Source of the DNA: Lederbergia citri
GTDB lineage: Bacteria; Bacillota; Bacilli; Bacillales; Bacillaceae_C
DNA length: 64,000 nucleotides
Direction of reading: 5' to 3'
Assembly: GCF_018343625.1 (NCBI RefSeq)
Contig: NZ_JAGYPG010000001.1
Span: 354,342-418,341 of the forward strand
The notes under the pieces: model-generated
Seen by the model: only the letters and a program-made list of their open reading frames with translations
Databases searched by the model: none
What the model was told of the DNA's origin: nothing
In this document: positions 38,624 to 47,751 of the stretch, one piece after another
How the letters are laid out: each line of letters begins with the position of its first letter
Position numbering within the stretch: the first letter of the stretch is position 1
Made by a program: the position numbers and the translations under genes

Positions 38624-38760
38624 CCCTTCTATTTCCGAAAAAAACGGATAGAAGGCAAAGGGAGAGGAGAAACCGGAGGAAGAACTTAAGGGGAACGTAA
38701 GTCTTCTCCGCGGTTGGCAACAACATCAGTTGATGCTGTTATGGTCATTATCGCCTTAAA
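38624..38760. ncRNA. Candidate structured RNA before rsmD (position of the ylbH leader)
   Basis: Three nested folds: CCTTCTAT..CCG with CGGATAGAAGG (38625-38655); AACCGGAGGAAGAACTTA with TAAGTCTTCTCCGCGGTT (38671-38715); and AACAACATCA with TGATGCTGTT (38719-38740). Rfam has a ylbH leader RNA from this place in Bacillus; I recall the entry but cannot align to it. The strand is uncertain: it would be a leader if rightward, but the only good terminator next to it works leftward, where a 20-codon ORF (38748-38686, AAGG upstream) starting MTITASTDVVANRGEDL also lies. Confidence 0.5.
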
Positions 38761-38869
38761 AGTATTTTTTATACACTTCCTATTTGGAAGGCGCATTCAT
38801 TTTAGTTGGAAAGCCGATTTAAACTATGTTAGGATGTAAAGGAAAAATCTATAACAAATTGGTGACGAT

Positions 38870-39933
<1,064 letters not shown>

Positions 39934-40000
39934 GCATCTTTTTGTCGACCGCAATCTATAGGAATGAGACTTATGCTAGACAGAAATCATAAGCAATGAG

Positions 40001-40040
40001 AAAAATGGATTCTACGGGTTTGTAGAATCCATTTTTTTAT
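40001..40040. terminator. Bidirectional terminator overlapping the ylbJ stop
   Basis: AAAATGGATTCTAC (40002-40015) pairs with GTAGAATCCATTTT (40022-40035), then TTTAT. The last codons of leftward ylbJ (MDSTNP) lie in the right arm, so the hairpin begins inside that gene. Confidence 0.88.
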
Positions 40041-41232
40041 AAAATAAATATATATATATTATTAACGATATAATCGTGATAATAGGTCCGAACTTAACAA
40101 AAAGATTCAATGTATTCTCCCACCATAAGTCATGCTCTTGAAGTATGACTGGAATGGCATTATTACCCGATACAATATGAAACTTTTCAGCGAAGGGTTT
40201 CCAAAGAATAAAGGTAATTCCGGCTGCAAGAAAGCCGTGAAGAATGCGTGCTATAAAAAATGGTTTGAATTTAATATCTGTTTCAGCCAATATACTTGCA
40301 ACTTGCGCTTGAACACTGAAGCCGCTAAACCCCAAAATAAAGCTTGTTATAATCGCTTGATGCATCAGTATTGCTTCGTTTACTTGACTTGTCATTTGGC
40401 TGCCTAATGTTATTTCAAAAATGCCTGCAATAATTGGAATTCCTAATTCTTTCGGCAAATGAAATGCAATTAAAACATATTCTGTAATATTCGCAAGTAA
40501 TAACGTAATATTTAAATGATATAGCAATTTATTAACGACGGAAAACAAGATAATAAAACCGCCAATCATTAGCAAAGTCTGAATGGAAGAGAGAACGGCA
40601 TCACCTAATAATTTTCCGATCGGTTTTTTGTTTTTAAGTCTTGTTCTATGCATGGATGATAAAGCTTGTGAGAAAATCATCCATAAAGATCGTTTCTCCC
40701 TATATTTTCGCGGCTCTTTTTTTCCGTAAAATCTCATACACAGTCCAACTAAGAAATTTCCTAAGTAATGAGCAATAGCTAGAAATATACCTAATCTTGG
40801 GTTATTGAAAAATCCTACAGAAACTGCCCCGAAGATGAAAAGTGGACTGGAGGAATTCGTAAAAGAAACTAGTCGCTCTGCTTCCACTCTTGATAATTGT
40901 CTCTCCTGCCTCAATCTTGCACTAAGTTTTGCCCCCGCCGGAAATCCAGTAGCCATTCCCATCGCCCATGCAAAGCCTCCTACACCAGGGACTCTAAATA
41001 GCGGTCTCATTAGAGGCTCCAAAAGTACACCCATAAACTTTACTACACCAAATCCTATTAGTAACTCTGAAATAACGAAAAAAGGAAACAAAGAGGGAAA
41101 TACAATTTCCCACCACATATGTAAGCCTCGAATAGATGCGCTAAAAGATTCATCAGGGAAAAGAATCATAGAGATAGCCATAATCGTAACTCCAGCTGCG
41201 AGTAAGATGGTTTTAATTTTTGATATATTCAA
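40012..41232 (-). CDS. ylbJ: Sporulation integral membrane protein YlbJ
   Basis: 406 residues from TTG 41232, which has AGGGGG eight bases upstream; the open frame to 41445 has no site and overlaps ylbK. About eight to ten membrane helices with nucleoside-recognition (Gate) domain features: FPSLFPFFVISELLIGFG and GFPAGAKLSARL in the first half, FSGFSVQAQVASI in the second. B. subtilis YlbJ is sigma-E dependent and needed for spore cortex formation. A sigma-E-like promoter lies upstream. Confidence 0.92.
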   Translation of the reverse strand: MNISKIKTILLAAGVTIMAISMILFPDESFSASIRGLHMWWEIVFPSLFPFFVISELLIGFGVVKFMGVLLEPLMRPLFRVPGVGGFAWAMGMATGFPAGAKLSARLRQERQLSRVEAERLVSFTNSSSPLFIFGAVSVGFFNNPRLGIFLAIAHYLGNFLVGLCMRFYGKKEPRKYREKRSLWMIFSQALSSMHRTRLKNKKPIGKLLGDAVLSSIQTLLMIGGFIILFSVVNKLLYHLNITLLLANITEYVLIAFHLPKELGIPIIAGIFEITLGSQMTSQVNEAILMHQAIITSFILGFSGFSVQAQVASILAETDIKFKPFFIARILHGFLAAGITFILWKPFAEKFHIVSGNNAIPVILQEHDLWWENTLNLFVKFGPIITIISLIIYIYLFYKKMDSTNP

Positions 41233-41274
41233 CGACTCAACCCCCTGTCCAACATCCACATAATCAATATACTC

Positions 41275-41303
41275 ATAGAATGGGCTTTTAGACCATAAAA
41301 TGT
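41275..41303 (-). promoter_or_regulatory. Candidate sigma-E promoter of ylbJ
   Basis: On the minus strand ACATTTT (41303-41297), a 14-base spacer and CATTCTAT (41282-41275; consensus CATACAAT, six of eight). This agrees with known mother-cell expression of ylbJ in B. subtilis. Confidence 0.42.
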
Positions 41304-41320
41304 GGTGGGGGGAGATATGT

Positions 41321-42112
41321 GTGAAAATGCCGAAAATTGGGTTAGCCTTAGGTTCCGGTGGGGCAAGAGGCTTCGCACATTTAGGAGTATTAAAAGCACT
41401 TAGAGACCATTCCATACCAATCCATATGATTGCAGGCAGCAGCATGGGAGCTCTAGTTGGCTGTTTCTTTGCATTTGGCCATAACCTAGATCAAATTATA
41501 AAACTTTCTATTGCTTTTAAACGAAATTATTATTTGGACTTTACGGTTCCAAAAATGGGTTTTATAACAGGAAACCGAGTGAAAAACTTGGTTGATTTGT
41601 TTATGCATGGTAAAAATCTGGAAGAATTAAAAATACCTGTTTGTGTGATTGCTACTGATTTAAAAACAGGAGAAAAAATAGAATTTACAAAAGGTCACAT
41701 TGCATCAGCCGTAAGGGCAAGCATAGCTATTCCTGGAATATTTGTACCGGAAAAACTAAACGGGAGGCTCTTAGTTGATGGAGGGGTGGCAGATAGAGTG
41801 CCTGTTTCGTCTGTAAAAAAGATGGGTGCTAATCTCGTTATTAGTTCTGACGTTGCAGGTGTAAATACAGAGGCAGAAATTTCTACCGTCTACGATGTCA
41901 TAATGCAAAGCTTGGATATTTTACAAATGGAAATTGGTACAGCAAGAGAGATTGAATCAGATATTATGATTCACCCTCCAGTGGAACATTTTAGTGCACG
42001 AGCCTTTAAAAATATCGAAGAAATTATAATTGCCGGTGAACAGGAAACATTAAAAAAAATTCCAGAAATCAAAAAAATGATTCAGGAATTTCAATTACAC
42101 GGCATTGAATAA
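41321..42112 (+). CDS. ylbK: Patatin-like phospholipase family protein YlbK
   Basis: 263 residues from GTG 41321 (GGGGGAG upstream). Oxyanion motif GSGGARG (11-17), nucleophile S41 in GSSMG, and catalytic Asp in DGG near residue 157. Members are Ser-Asp dyad lipid acyl hydrolases; the substrate is unknown. In B. subtilis ylbL (a PDZ-Lon-type protease) follows; here the leftward tmcAL comes ten bases after the stop. Confidence 0.9.
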   Translation: MKMPKIGLALGSGGARGFAHLGVLKALRDHSIPIHMIAGSSMGALVGCFFAFGHNLDQIIKLSIAFKRNYYLDFTVPKMGFITGNRVKNLVDLFMHGKNLEELKIPVCVIATDLKTGEKIEFTKGHIASAVRASIAIPGIFVPEKLNGRLLVDGGVADRVPVSSVKKMGANLVISSDVAGVNTEAEISTVYDVIMQSLDILQMEIGTAREIESDIMIHPPVEHFSARAFKNIEEIIIAGEQETLKKIPEIKKMIQEFQLHGIE

Positions 42113-42122
42113 AAATAATTCT

Positions 42123-43343
42123 CTAAAATTCTTCCTCGTACAAGATTGGCGGCTGTGCAAATTCATGTTTTAGTAAGGTTGAGCGTTCCGGTTCAGGCAA
42201 GGCTAGAGCATAAACATTCGAAGCTTTCAAATCAAGAAGCAGCATGTCATTTTGAAAGCTGGATACTTTTGAGATGAGCGGAACTTGAAGCTCTTTTTTT
42301 ATTTTCCTTAAATATTCCCTGCCATGTTCATTCATCCCAAGCAGTCGAATATATTGTGGATCCTTATTTAAAGAATGAATTGTTTGTTTTTTTGTATTTG
42401 TAAGAATGTGTATACATGTCCTTTGCAGCCTCGTCCACGTGTATCTTTTTGTTTTGACTGATTTCATGAACTCCTCAAAGCTATTGGCAGTGCGGCTAGC
42501 TTTGATTAAGCGGTTTTCTAATCCTTCACTCACATCATATATTTCTTCTAACTCTTCTTTAGTCATAGATAAAATTTTATATTGGAGAAAGGACCAATAA
42601 TCCTCCCATGAATGAAATTGTCCAAACGTAGTATGATAATTAAGAAGTTCGTCATATGTTCCTTTTGGAACATACTCTCGGATTTCTTTTAGCTCAGAAT
42701 GAAAATGAATTGACTTTCGAATAGATGTTGCGCTTGTTATAGAGGCTCCGCTCAACGATTCATCATGATGTTCTGCGTTTCTTCTTTTGACGGTATGAAA
42801 AGAAATACGCGAATTTATCTTTTCTCCTGCTGACATATAATGAAATCCGAGGATATTATTTGGTTTTGTCAAATCGACAATATTTCCTTGCGGTTTTAAC
42901 TCCTGAAATGCAGCAGACAACGCAGAAGGATAGCTTATTCCTTGTTTAATAAATTTCCGAATATAGTAATCGTATTCATCTTTATGATGATTGATAAAAC
43001 GTACAGTTTCATAAAACTGATCAATATTCCCTGATTCACTTCCGAAACATATATCTCTACACCCAATAGCATCTAATAATAATACAGCTCCATATGCAAA
43101 TATTTCTGCATTTTGAACGGCATATGCATAAGGCAATTCAATTACAATATCGACACCCGCTTGCAACGCCATTTTTGTACGGGACCATTTGTTTACTAGA
43201 GCGGGCTCACCTCTCTGCAGAAAGTTTCCGCTCATGACCGCAATGGCTACGTCGGATAGTGCCAATTTTTTTGCCGATTGGAATTGAAAATCATGTCCGT
43301 TATGAAATGGATTATATTCAGCAACAATACCTACACTATTCAT
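42123..43343 (-). CDS. tmcAL: tRNA(Met) cytidine acetate ligase TmcAL (YlbM)
   Basis: 406 residues. Makes N4-acetylcytidine at the wobble position of elongator tRNA-Met from acetate and ATP. The nucleotidyltransferase motif HNGH (H14-H17) lies in EYNPFHNGHDFQ; ELPYAYAVQNAEIFA and CFGSESG are conserved further on. GGAGG lies seven bases before the ATG. No terminator is seen in the ten-base gap to ylbK. Confidence 0.94.
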   Translation of the reverse strand: MNSVGIVAEYNPFHNGHDFQFQSAKKLALSDVAIAVMSGNFLQRGEPALVNKWSRTKMALQAGVDIVIELPYAYAVQNAEIFAYGAVLLLDAIGCRDICFGSESGNIDQFYETVRFINHHKDEYDYYIRKFIKQGISYPSALSAAFQELKPQGNIVDLTKPNNILGFHYMSAGEKINSRISFHTVKRRNAEHHDESLSGASITSATSIRKSIHFHSELKEIREYVPKGTYDELLNYHTTFGQFHSWEDYWSFLQYKILSMTKEELEEIYDVSEGLENRLIKASRTANSFEEFMKSVKTKRYTWTRLQRTCIHILTNTKKQTIHSLNKDPQYIRLLGMNEHGREYLRKIKKELQVPLISKVSSFQNDMLLLDLKASNVYALALPEPERSTLLKHEFAQPPILYEEEF

Positions 43344-43731
43344 AAGTAATCCTCCATATACTACCTTAACTTAATTTACTCACATCATACTTGAAAAAAC
43401 AATGATTGAAAATATTTAGGAATAGATAGGGCATGACCCTCATTTTAATCTTATTTTCAAAAACTATAATGACCATAATAGCCTGCGTGATAACCAGATC
43501 TAAATCATACATTCACAAGATAAACATAATTAGGATTTCCTTGGTAAACGGGATAGCCATCAGAACTTGGCCTTACATAATGGATTTGTTATGTATTTGC
43601 CATTCTCCGTCTTAATGGTTTACGCACCCGCCTGACAATTTTAAAAGAATCCAAAGAGAAAATAGATAAAAAGCATAAACTAGGTAAAACCTAAAATAGT
43701 TAAGAATTTATTTTGACATATACGTAATTTA

Positions 43732-43760
43732 TTGACAAACATATAAGTGAAAGCTATAAT
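43732..43760 (+). promoter_or_regulatory. Perfect consensus sigma-A promoter of ylbN-rpmF
   Basis: TTGACA (43732-43737), exactly 17 bases, TATAAT (43755-43760): twelve of twelve consensus bases. Another TTGACA lies at 43713-43718. Initiation would be about 20 bases before the ylbN ATG. The rest of the gap 43344-43700 shows no intact gene. Confidence 0.85.
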
Positions 43761-43787
43761 TACTTTTGTTGCCTAGAGGTGATAGTG

Positions 43788-44327
43788 ATGAAATGGACAG
43801 TTTTACAATTACAAAAATTTCGTGATGTGGAGCTAGAAATAGATCAAATAGTCGATGTCTCTCGAGATCTTAAGCAAAAAGATCCCGAAATCAGAGATGT
43901 ATCGTCTATTCATGTTACAGGTACAGCACGGATTGATTCTCAGAAAGCTGAGTTTCATCTTCATTTAACGGGTAATTTAATATTGCCATGTTCTCGAACG
44001 CTTGTCGATGTTGTGTATCCAATCAATATTCACTCAACTGAAACTTTTATATTAAAGCCAGTCGAATATTCTCCAATTGACGAGGAGGAGATCCATGAAC
44101 CAAATGAAGGTACCGTGGATTTAATTCCAGTTATTGAAGAATTAATATTATTGGAAGTTCCGTTGCAGGTCATTTCTGACGATGCAAAAAATACGGAATC
44201 ACTTCAATCTGGTAAGGATTGGGAAGTTATGACAGAGGATCAATTTAAACGTGAACAACAAAAAACAACAAGAATAGACCCTCGTCTTGCGGGTCTCGCA
44301 GCATTATTGAAAGAGAAAAAAGAGTAA
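43788..44327 (+). CDS. ylbN: YceD/DUF177 family protein (YlbN)
   Basis: 179 residues from ATG 43788 (AGAGGTG six bases upstream); a GTG at 43779 overlaps that site. DUF177 pattern: a central GNLILPCSRTLVDV with one Cys, an acidic DLIPVIEELILLEVPL segment, and RIDPRLAGLAALL at the C-terminus. The family is nearly always next to rpmF and is linked to 23S rRNA or 50S assembly. Co-transcribed with rpmF. Confidence 0.9.
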   Translation: MKWTVLQLQKFRDVELEIDQIVDVSRDLKQKDPEIRDVSSIHVTGTARIDSQKAEFHLHLTGNLILPCSRTLVDVVYPINIHSTETFILKPVEYSPIDEEEIHEPNEGTVDLIPVIEELILLEVPLQVISDDAKNTESLQSGKDWEVMTEDQFKREQQKTTRIDPRLAGLAALLKEKKE

Positions 44328-44398
44328 TAAATTGACCCGAAAATACTTAATTTATTGTGGCGACTTATTGATTGATTTCTTTTAAGGAGGTGGGAAGA

Positions 44399-44572
44399 AT
44401 GGCAGTTCCAGCTAGAAGAACTTCAAAAAAAGTAAAAAGACAAAGACGCACTCATTTTAAACTTCAGGTCCCAGGAATGGTTGCTTGCCCTAACTGTGGA
44501 GAAATGAAACTTGCACACCGCGTATGTAAAGAGTGTGGAACATATAAAGGTAAAGAAGTAGTAAGTAACTAA
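44399..44572 (+). CDS. rpmF: 50S ribosomal protein L32
   Basis: 57 residues from ATG 44399 with AAGGAGGTG upstream. Basic N-terminus [19 protein letters not shown] and a zinc ribbon with C30/C33 and C43/C46, so this is the zinc-binding form. It ends the ylbN-rpmF operon. Confidence 0.97.
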   Translation: MAVPARRTSKKVKRQRRTHFKLQVPGMVACPNCGEMKLAHRVCKECGTYKGKEVVSN

Positions 44573-44592
44573 TTCTTAACCAGCGATAAAAG

Positions 44593-44624
44593 CGTGAAGA
44601 GATCTTATTCTCTTCACGTTTTTT
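44593..44624 (+). terminator. ylbN-rpmF terminator
   Basis: CGTGAAGAGA (44593-44602) and TCTCTTCACG (44609-44618), ten perfect pairs, then TTTTTT. Confidence 0.93.
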
Positions 44625-44637
44625 ATTTGCTTAAGAA

Positions 44638-44740
44638 TTTATAGATTGGAACTATGTGGATAACTTTTTAGGAGGTAGTTCGCGTCTAGCTCCAGAGACT
44701 ATCGACTTCAAACTTTCAGTTTTTCTTAGCTTATTTCCTA
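44638..44740 (-). repeat. Dispersed repeat tail, inverted copy after rpmF
   Basis: TAGATTGGAACTATGTGGAT, AACTTTTTAGGAGGTAGTTC, GTCTAGCTCCAGAG and CAAACTTTCAGTTTTTC follow the order of the copy at 28722-28840. Bases 44741-44933 show no gene. Confidence 0.75.
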
Positions 44741-44933
44741 TATCGGAAGACTGAGTCGAAAACTAACGTTGGACTAATAATGTACCTTCTTAATGCATGT
44801 TGACTATCCCCATCCGGAATGCTCGTACTAAGATAAATAGATGCGTGCACTTTAGTTAATATATTTTTTACTAGAACTGGATTCTATCTACCCTTGCATC
44901 GGCATATACTTTAAAAAAACTAGGGGTGATAAA

Positions 44934-45509
44934 ATGACGGCTGCACGGCAGGATGCGTGGACTTCTGATGAAGATTTAGTGCTTGCGGAATTGGTGCTTG
45001 CCTACATAAGAGAGGGCAACACTCAGCTGCAAGCATTTGAGGAAGCGGGGAGAAGACTGAAAAGAACAGCTGCAGCATGTGGTTTCCGGTGGAATTCTAA
45101 TATTCGAAAAAAATATAAAGAAGGAATAGAACTAGCCAAAAAACAAAGGAATACAAATAAAAAAGAAAAAAATGTTGAAGCAAAAGAATATGTATATCAA
45201 AATTCTGACAATAGGAAAATAAGTATGGATTATGATTCCATCGTTCTCTCTGATGCCATTCAATTTTTTCAAAAGCTTGAGAATGAACTTGCATCAACAG
45301 AAAGATATAAACAAGAAAACGAGATACTAAAAAATGAAGTTGCTGTCTACAAAGCCGATAAAGAAGAAGCTTTAAAAGCTTTAGAAGAGATGACAAAGGA
45401 ATTTATTCAATTAAAGGATGAATATCGTTCGCTCATTGTTCTCTTGGATAAAGCCAGAAAAATGGCAGGGGAATTGTCTGACGCAGAGAAAATCAATGTA
45501 CCTTTATAA
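44934..45509 (+). CDS. gerR: RsfA-family sporulation regulator GerR (YlbO)
   Basis: 191 residues. An N-terminal Myb/SANT-like DNA-binding domain (about 5-60; [30 protein letters not shown]) is followed by a basic linker and a coiled coil (about 110-175). The family includes RsfA (forespore) and GerR (mother cell); the ylb context favours GerR, which in B. subtilis adjusts sigma-E genes. RBS AGGGGTGAT. CATATACT at 44903-44910 is a weak sigma-E -10 candidate. Confidence 0.9.
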   Translation: MTAARQDAWTSDEDLVLAELVLAYIREGNTQLQAFEEAGRRLKRTAAACGFRWNSNIRKKYKEGIELAKKQRNTNKKEKNVEAKEYVYQNSDNRKISMDYDSIVLSDAIQFFQKLENELASTERYKQENEILKNEVAVYKADKEEALKALEEMTKEFIQLKDEYRSLIVLLDKARKMAGELSDAEKINVPL

Positions 45510-45519
45510 TAATCAGAAA

Positions 45520-45565
45520 AACTGCACCCCAATTGTTATGTGTGTCTAACAATTGGGGTGCAGTT
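45520..45565. terminator. Long perfect hairpin between gerR and the DUF4064 gene
   Basis: A 19-bp perfect inverted repeat, 45520-45538 with 45547-45565 (core CTGCACCCCAATTGTTA). It lies between converging genes. The T run is poor on both strands. Confidence 0.75.
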
Positions 45566-45595
45566 CAATTCACTACTCTTTAAAATAGAGGAAGC

Positions 45596-46042
45596 TTAAA
45601 GATTTTCTATTTGTCCATCATTTGTGTCAGGGAATGATGGCTTTCTGGCAAAACACATAATTCCAGCAATTAGGTATAGCAAAGCGGGTAAAAATCCAAA
45701 CCCAATGGTTATGACTCCAATTAATACCGCACCAATAATAAACATTGTTCCAGCAAGTTTCGGTTTTTTATTTCCTTTAATAGCAATAAGTGCGATTATA
45801 CCTAGAACAACTCCAAGGATAGCAGCAATAATTAGTGCAGATCCAGCAGTAGACATCATATCAAGAATCATATTTGCATCTATACCTTCTTGATTGATTG
45901 TAGGGTCATTCAAGGATTCTTCCAATATTGGTTTGACGTCTTCTGACTTGCCGGCAAACATAAATAACATTCCCATTAAAGCAATCAGAGCACTTAAAAT
46001 CATCCCAATAACACCTAATACGATTTCTCCTGTTCGTTTCAA
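45596..46042 (-). CDS. DUF4064 membrane protein
   Basis: 148 residues with four membrane helices (about 7-30, 66-88, 93-115 and 118-136), an extracytoplasmic acidic loop 31-62 between the first two, and a polar tail. The MKRTGEIVLGVIGMILSALI start is typical of DUF4064. Function unknown. RBS is AGGAGGG before the ATG. Confidence 0.8.
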   Translation of the reverse strand: MKRTGEIVLGVIGMILSALIALMGMLFMFAGKSEDVKPILEESLNDPTINQEGIDANMILDMMSTAGSALIIAAILGVVLGIIALIAIKGNKKPKLAGTMFIIGAVLIGVITIGFGFLPALLYLIAGIMCFARKPSFPDTNDGQIENL

Positions 46043-46150
46043 TCAAATACCCTCCTGATGTAAAAAAATAATAGCTTCAAATAATTATACGATGAAACTG
46101 TCCAATAGTTTCAATTTTTTACGTTAATCAAATTGGATAAAAGTTCTGTT

Positions 46151-46624
46151 TTAATGTTTTTGCTCTGACACTCCAGGTGGGTACCAAACAAGTGGATTTT
46201 CTCCCCGGTCCCGGTCCATTTCATATGTCACTGATTCAAATCCCATTTTCTCAAAAAACTCACGAGAATTCATACGAGGATTTGTTTTAATGGGCATATT
46301 GTAGCTTTTTGCATATTCAATCAGTTTTTTTCCATAACTTTTATTCTGATATCCTGGCAATACTTCTAGCTTCCATATTTCTAAATAATCTTGTGGAGGG
46401 TTGAAATATTGATCATAACGTGAATCTCTCCGATATAGGCTCATTCGGGCGACTAGCTTGTCACCAAAATATATACCGTAAAAAGGTGAATGAGAATCAT
46501 CTTCTATCATGTTAGCCTGTAAATCTTCTAGCATTGATAGTTCCTGGGCACCATATTCTTTAAACTTTTTAAACTCTTCCATTGTTTTATAGTTTATTTT
46601 TAACTTTTCCACTTTGGCAGGCAT
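46151..46624 (-). CDS. ylbP: GNAT-family N-acetyltransferase YlbP
   Basis: 157 residues. GNAT fold with the acetyl-CoA site region LEVLPGYQNKSYGKKLIEYA (about 88-108) and FFEKMGFES near the C-terminus. Corresponds in place and length to B. subtilis YlbP. Substrate unknown. Confidence 0.88.
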   Translation of the reverse strand: MPAKVEKLKINYKTMEEFKKFKEYGAQELSMLEDLQANMIEDDSHSPFYGIYFGDKLVARMSLYRRDSRYDQYFNPPQDYLEIWKLEVLPGYQNKSYGKKLIEYAKSYNMPIKTNPRMNSREFFEKMGFESVTYEMDRDRGENPLVWYPPGVSEQKH

Positions 46625-46858
46625 TAAAGGGTCCCCCTTACGTATTATTTATTGACATATGTCAATTGAAACTATTTCGATAGAAATTCTCCAAATAAAC
46701 ATGATGTATCACCATATTCAATATTATATAACAAAGAGCAAAATTATTCAGTGATTGTAATGATAAGAATACGATAGACTCTCGGAAATTCAAGCTAAAA
46801 AAGACATGCCAAAGATGCGCCCCATATTTATTTTTAAAAATGTTTGTTTTTAAACACC

Positions 46859-46986
46859 GTTGATTTCCGTTCCAGGCGGACGCTTTCCGGGGGGCGTGCG
46901 GTGAACTCTTCGGTCGCTTTGCGCCCTGTGGTGTCTCACCTGTCACGCAAATCCCCCAGGAGTCGCCGCCTTCCACTCCAATCAAC
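46859..46986 (-). repeat. Dispersed GC-rich repeat, family B (inverted copy)
   Basis: Bounded by GTTGATTTCCGTTCC and TTCCACTCCAATCAAC; its reverse complement follows the order of the 47300 copy (TTGATTGGAGTGG, GGTGAGACACCAC, CACGCCCCCCGG, GGAAATCAAC). Together with that copy it forms a 0.57 kb inverted pair in the 46625-47516 gap. More GC-rich than the surroundings. No gene is seen in the gap. Confidence 0.8.
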
Positions 46987-47299
46987 TAGGATATTCCTTT
47001 GCTCATAATGCCATAACCTGTTCCAAAGTCTTTTTCTTCCTTTTCATACGATTATCATGAAAGTCTTAAGTTCGTTATTCATAAAATGAAATTTTGTTGC
47101 CACTTTTGTCGAAAACACTTGACTTTTCAAAAACGTCACAATAATCGCCGGTGAAGGGATTTATTTCCTTACTAACAGTTATTTCCCTTAATATGCATAT
47201 CAAAAAGACGATCTGTTGTTTCTTAATGGTCATATTTTCTCTTCAATGGCTAAATCTTTTTAAAGGGTTTGTTGCTTTTTAAAATAAAATCTGTTGAAG

Positions 47300-47425
47300 G
47301 TTGATTGTAGCGAAAGTGCGAGACTCCTGCGGGATCAGCTGGACAGGTGAGACCCCACAGGCGTTTACGCCGAGGCGGCTCACCGCCCGCCCCGCGGAAA
47401 GCGAGCAACTGTAGCGGAAATCAAC
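47300..47425 (+). repeat. Dispersed GC-rich repeat, family B (direct copy)
   Basis: GTTGATTGTAGCG, GCGAGACTCCTGCGGGATCA, GGACAGGTGAGACCCCACAG, CGAGGCGGCTCACCGCCCGC and GCGGAAATCAAC in order. Internal arms (TGAGACC with CTCA, GCGGG with CCCGC) allow a cruciform-like fold, and the two outer ends GTTGATT and AATCAAC are inverted repeats. Confidence 0.82.
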
Positions 47426-47516
47426 CAGGCCCTATCTTGGAAATCAACAGTTGCTAGCTCTTACTCGCTCGGTAAATGCCGAGAGTCTATTACGTATTTA
47501 AGGAGGAGTAATCAAA

Positions 47517-47735
47517 ATGAAAACAATCGAATCGCCTATTACAGGTATAGTATTAAGAGTCATTTCAAAAGTGGGTGAAGAAGTATCCGCTGGGCAAGTT
47601 GTAATGGTTCTCGAATCAATGAAAATGGAAATTCCTATTGAAGCAGTAGACAAAGGAAAAATATTAGAGATCAAAGTAAAGCAAGATGATTTTGTGAATG
47701 AAGGGGATATCCTTCTCGTATTAGAATCTTTATAA
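47517..47735 (+). CDS. Biotin carboxyl carrier (biotin/lipoyl attachment) protein
   Basis: 72 residues forming a single biotinyl domain. Biotin Lys K36 in ESMKM is diagnostic; GEEVSAGQVVMVLESMKM and the closing V-EGDILLVLE match small stand-alone carriers such as B. subtilis YngHB. It should carry CO2 as carboxybiotin for the carboxyltransferase encoded 16 bases downstream. RBS AAGGAGG. The matching biotin carboxylase subunit is not in the window. Confidence 0.9.
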   Translation: MKTIESPITGIVLRVISKVGEEVSAGQVVMVLESMKMEIPIEAVDKGKILEIKVKQDDFVNEGDILLVLESL

Positions 47736-47751
47736 GGAAGGTGCACATATA

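Noticed and set aside
40805..41263. 152-codon plus-strand ORF opposite ylbJ
   Set aside because: Antisense shadow; ylbJ has clear family motifs and its own start site.
46662..46985. 107-codon minus-strand ORF between ylbP and the biotin carrier
   Set aside because: Its start half is translated from the family-B repeat and no ribosome site is present.
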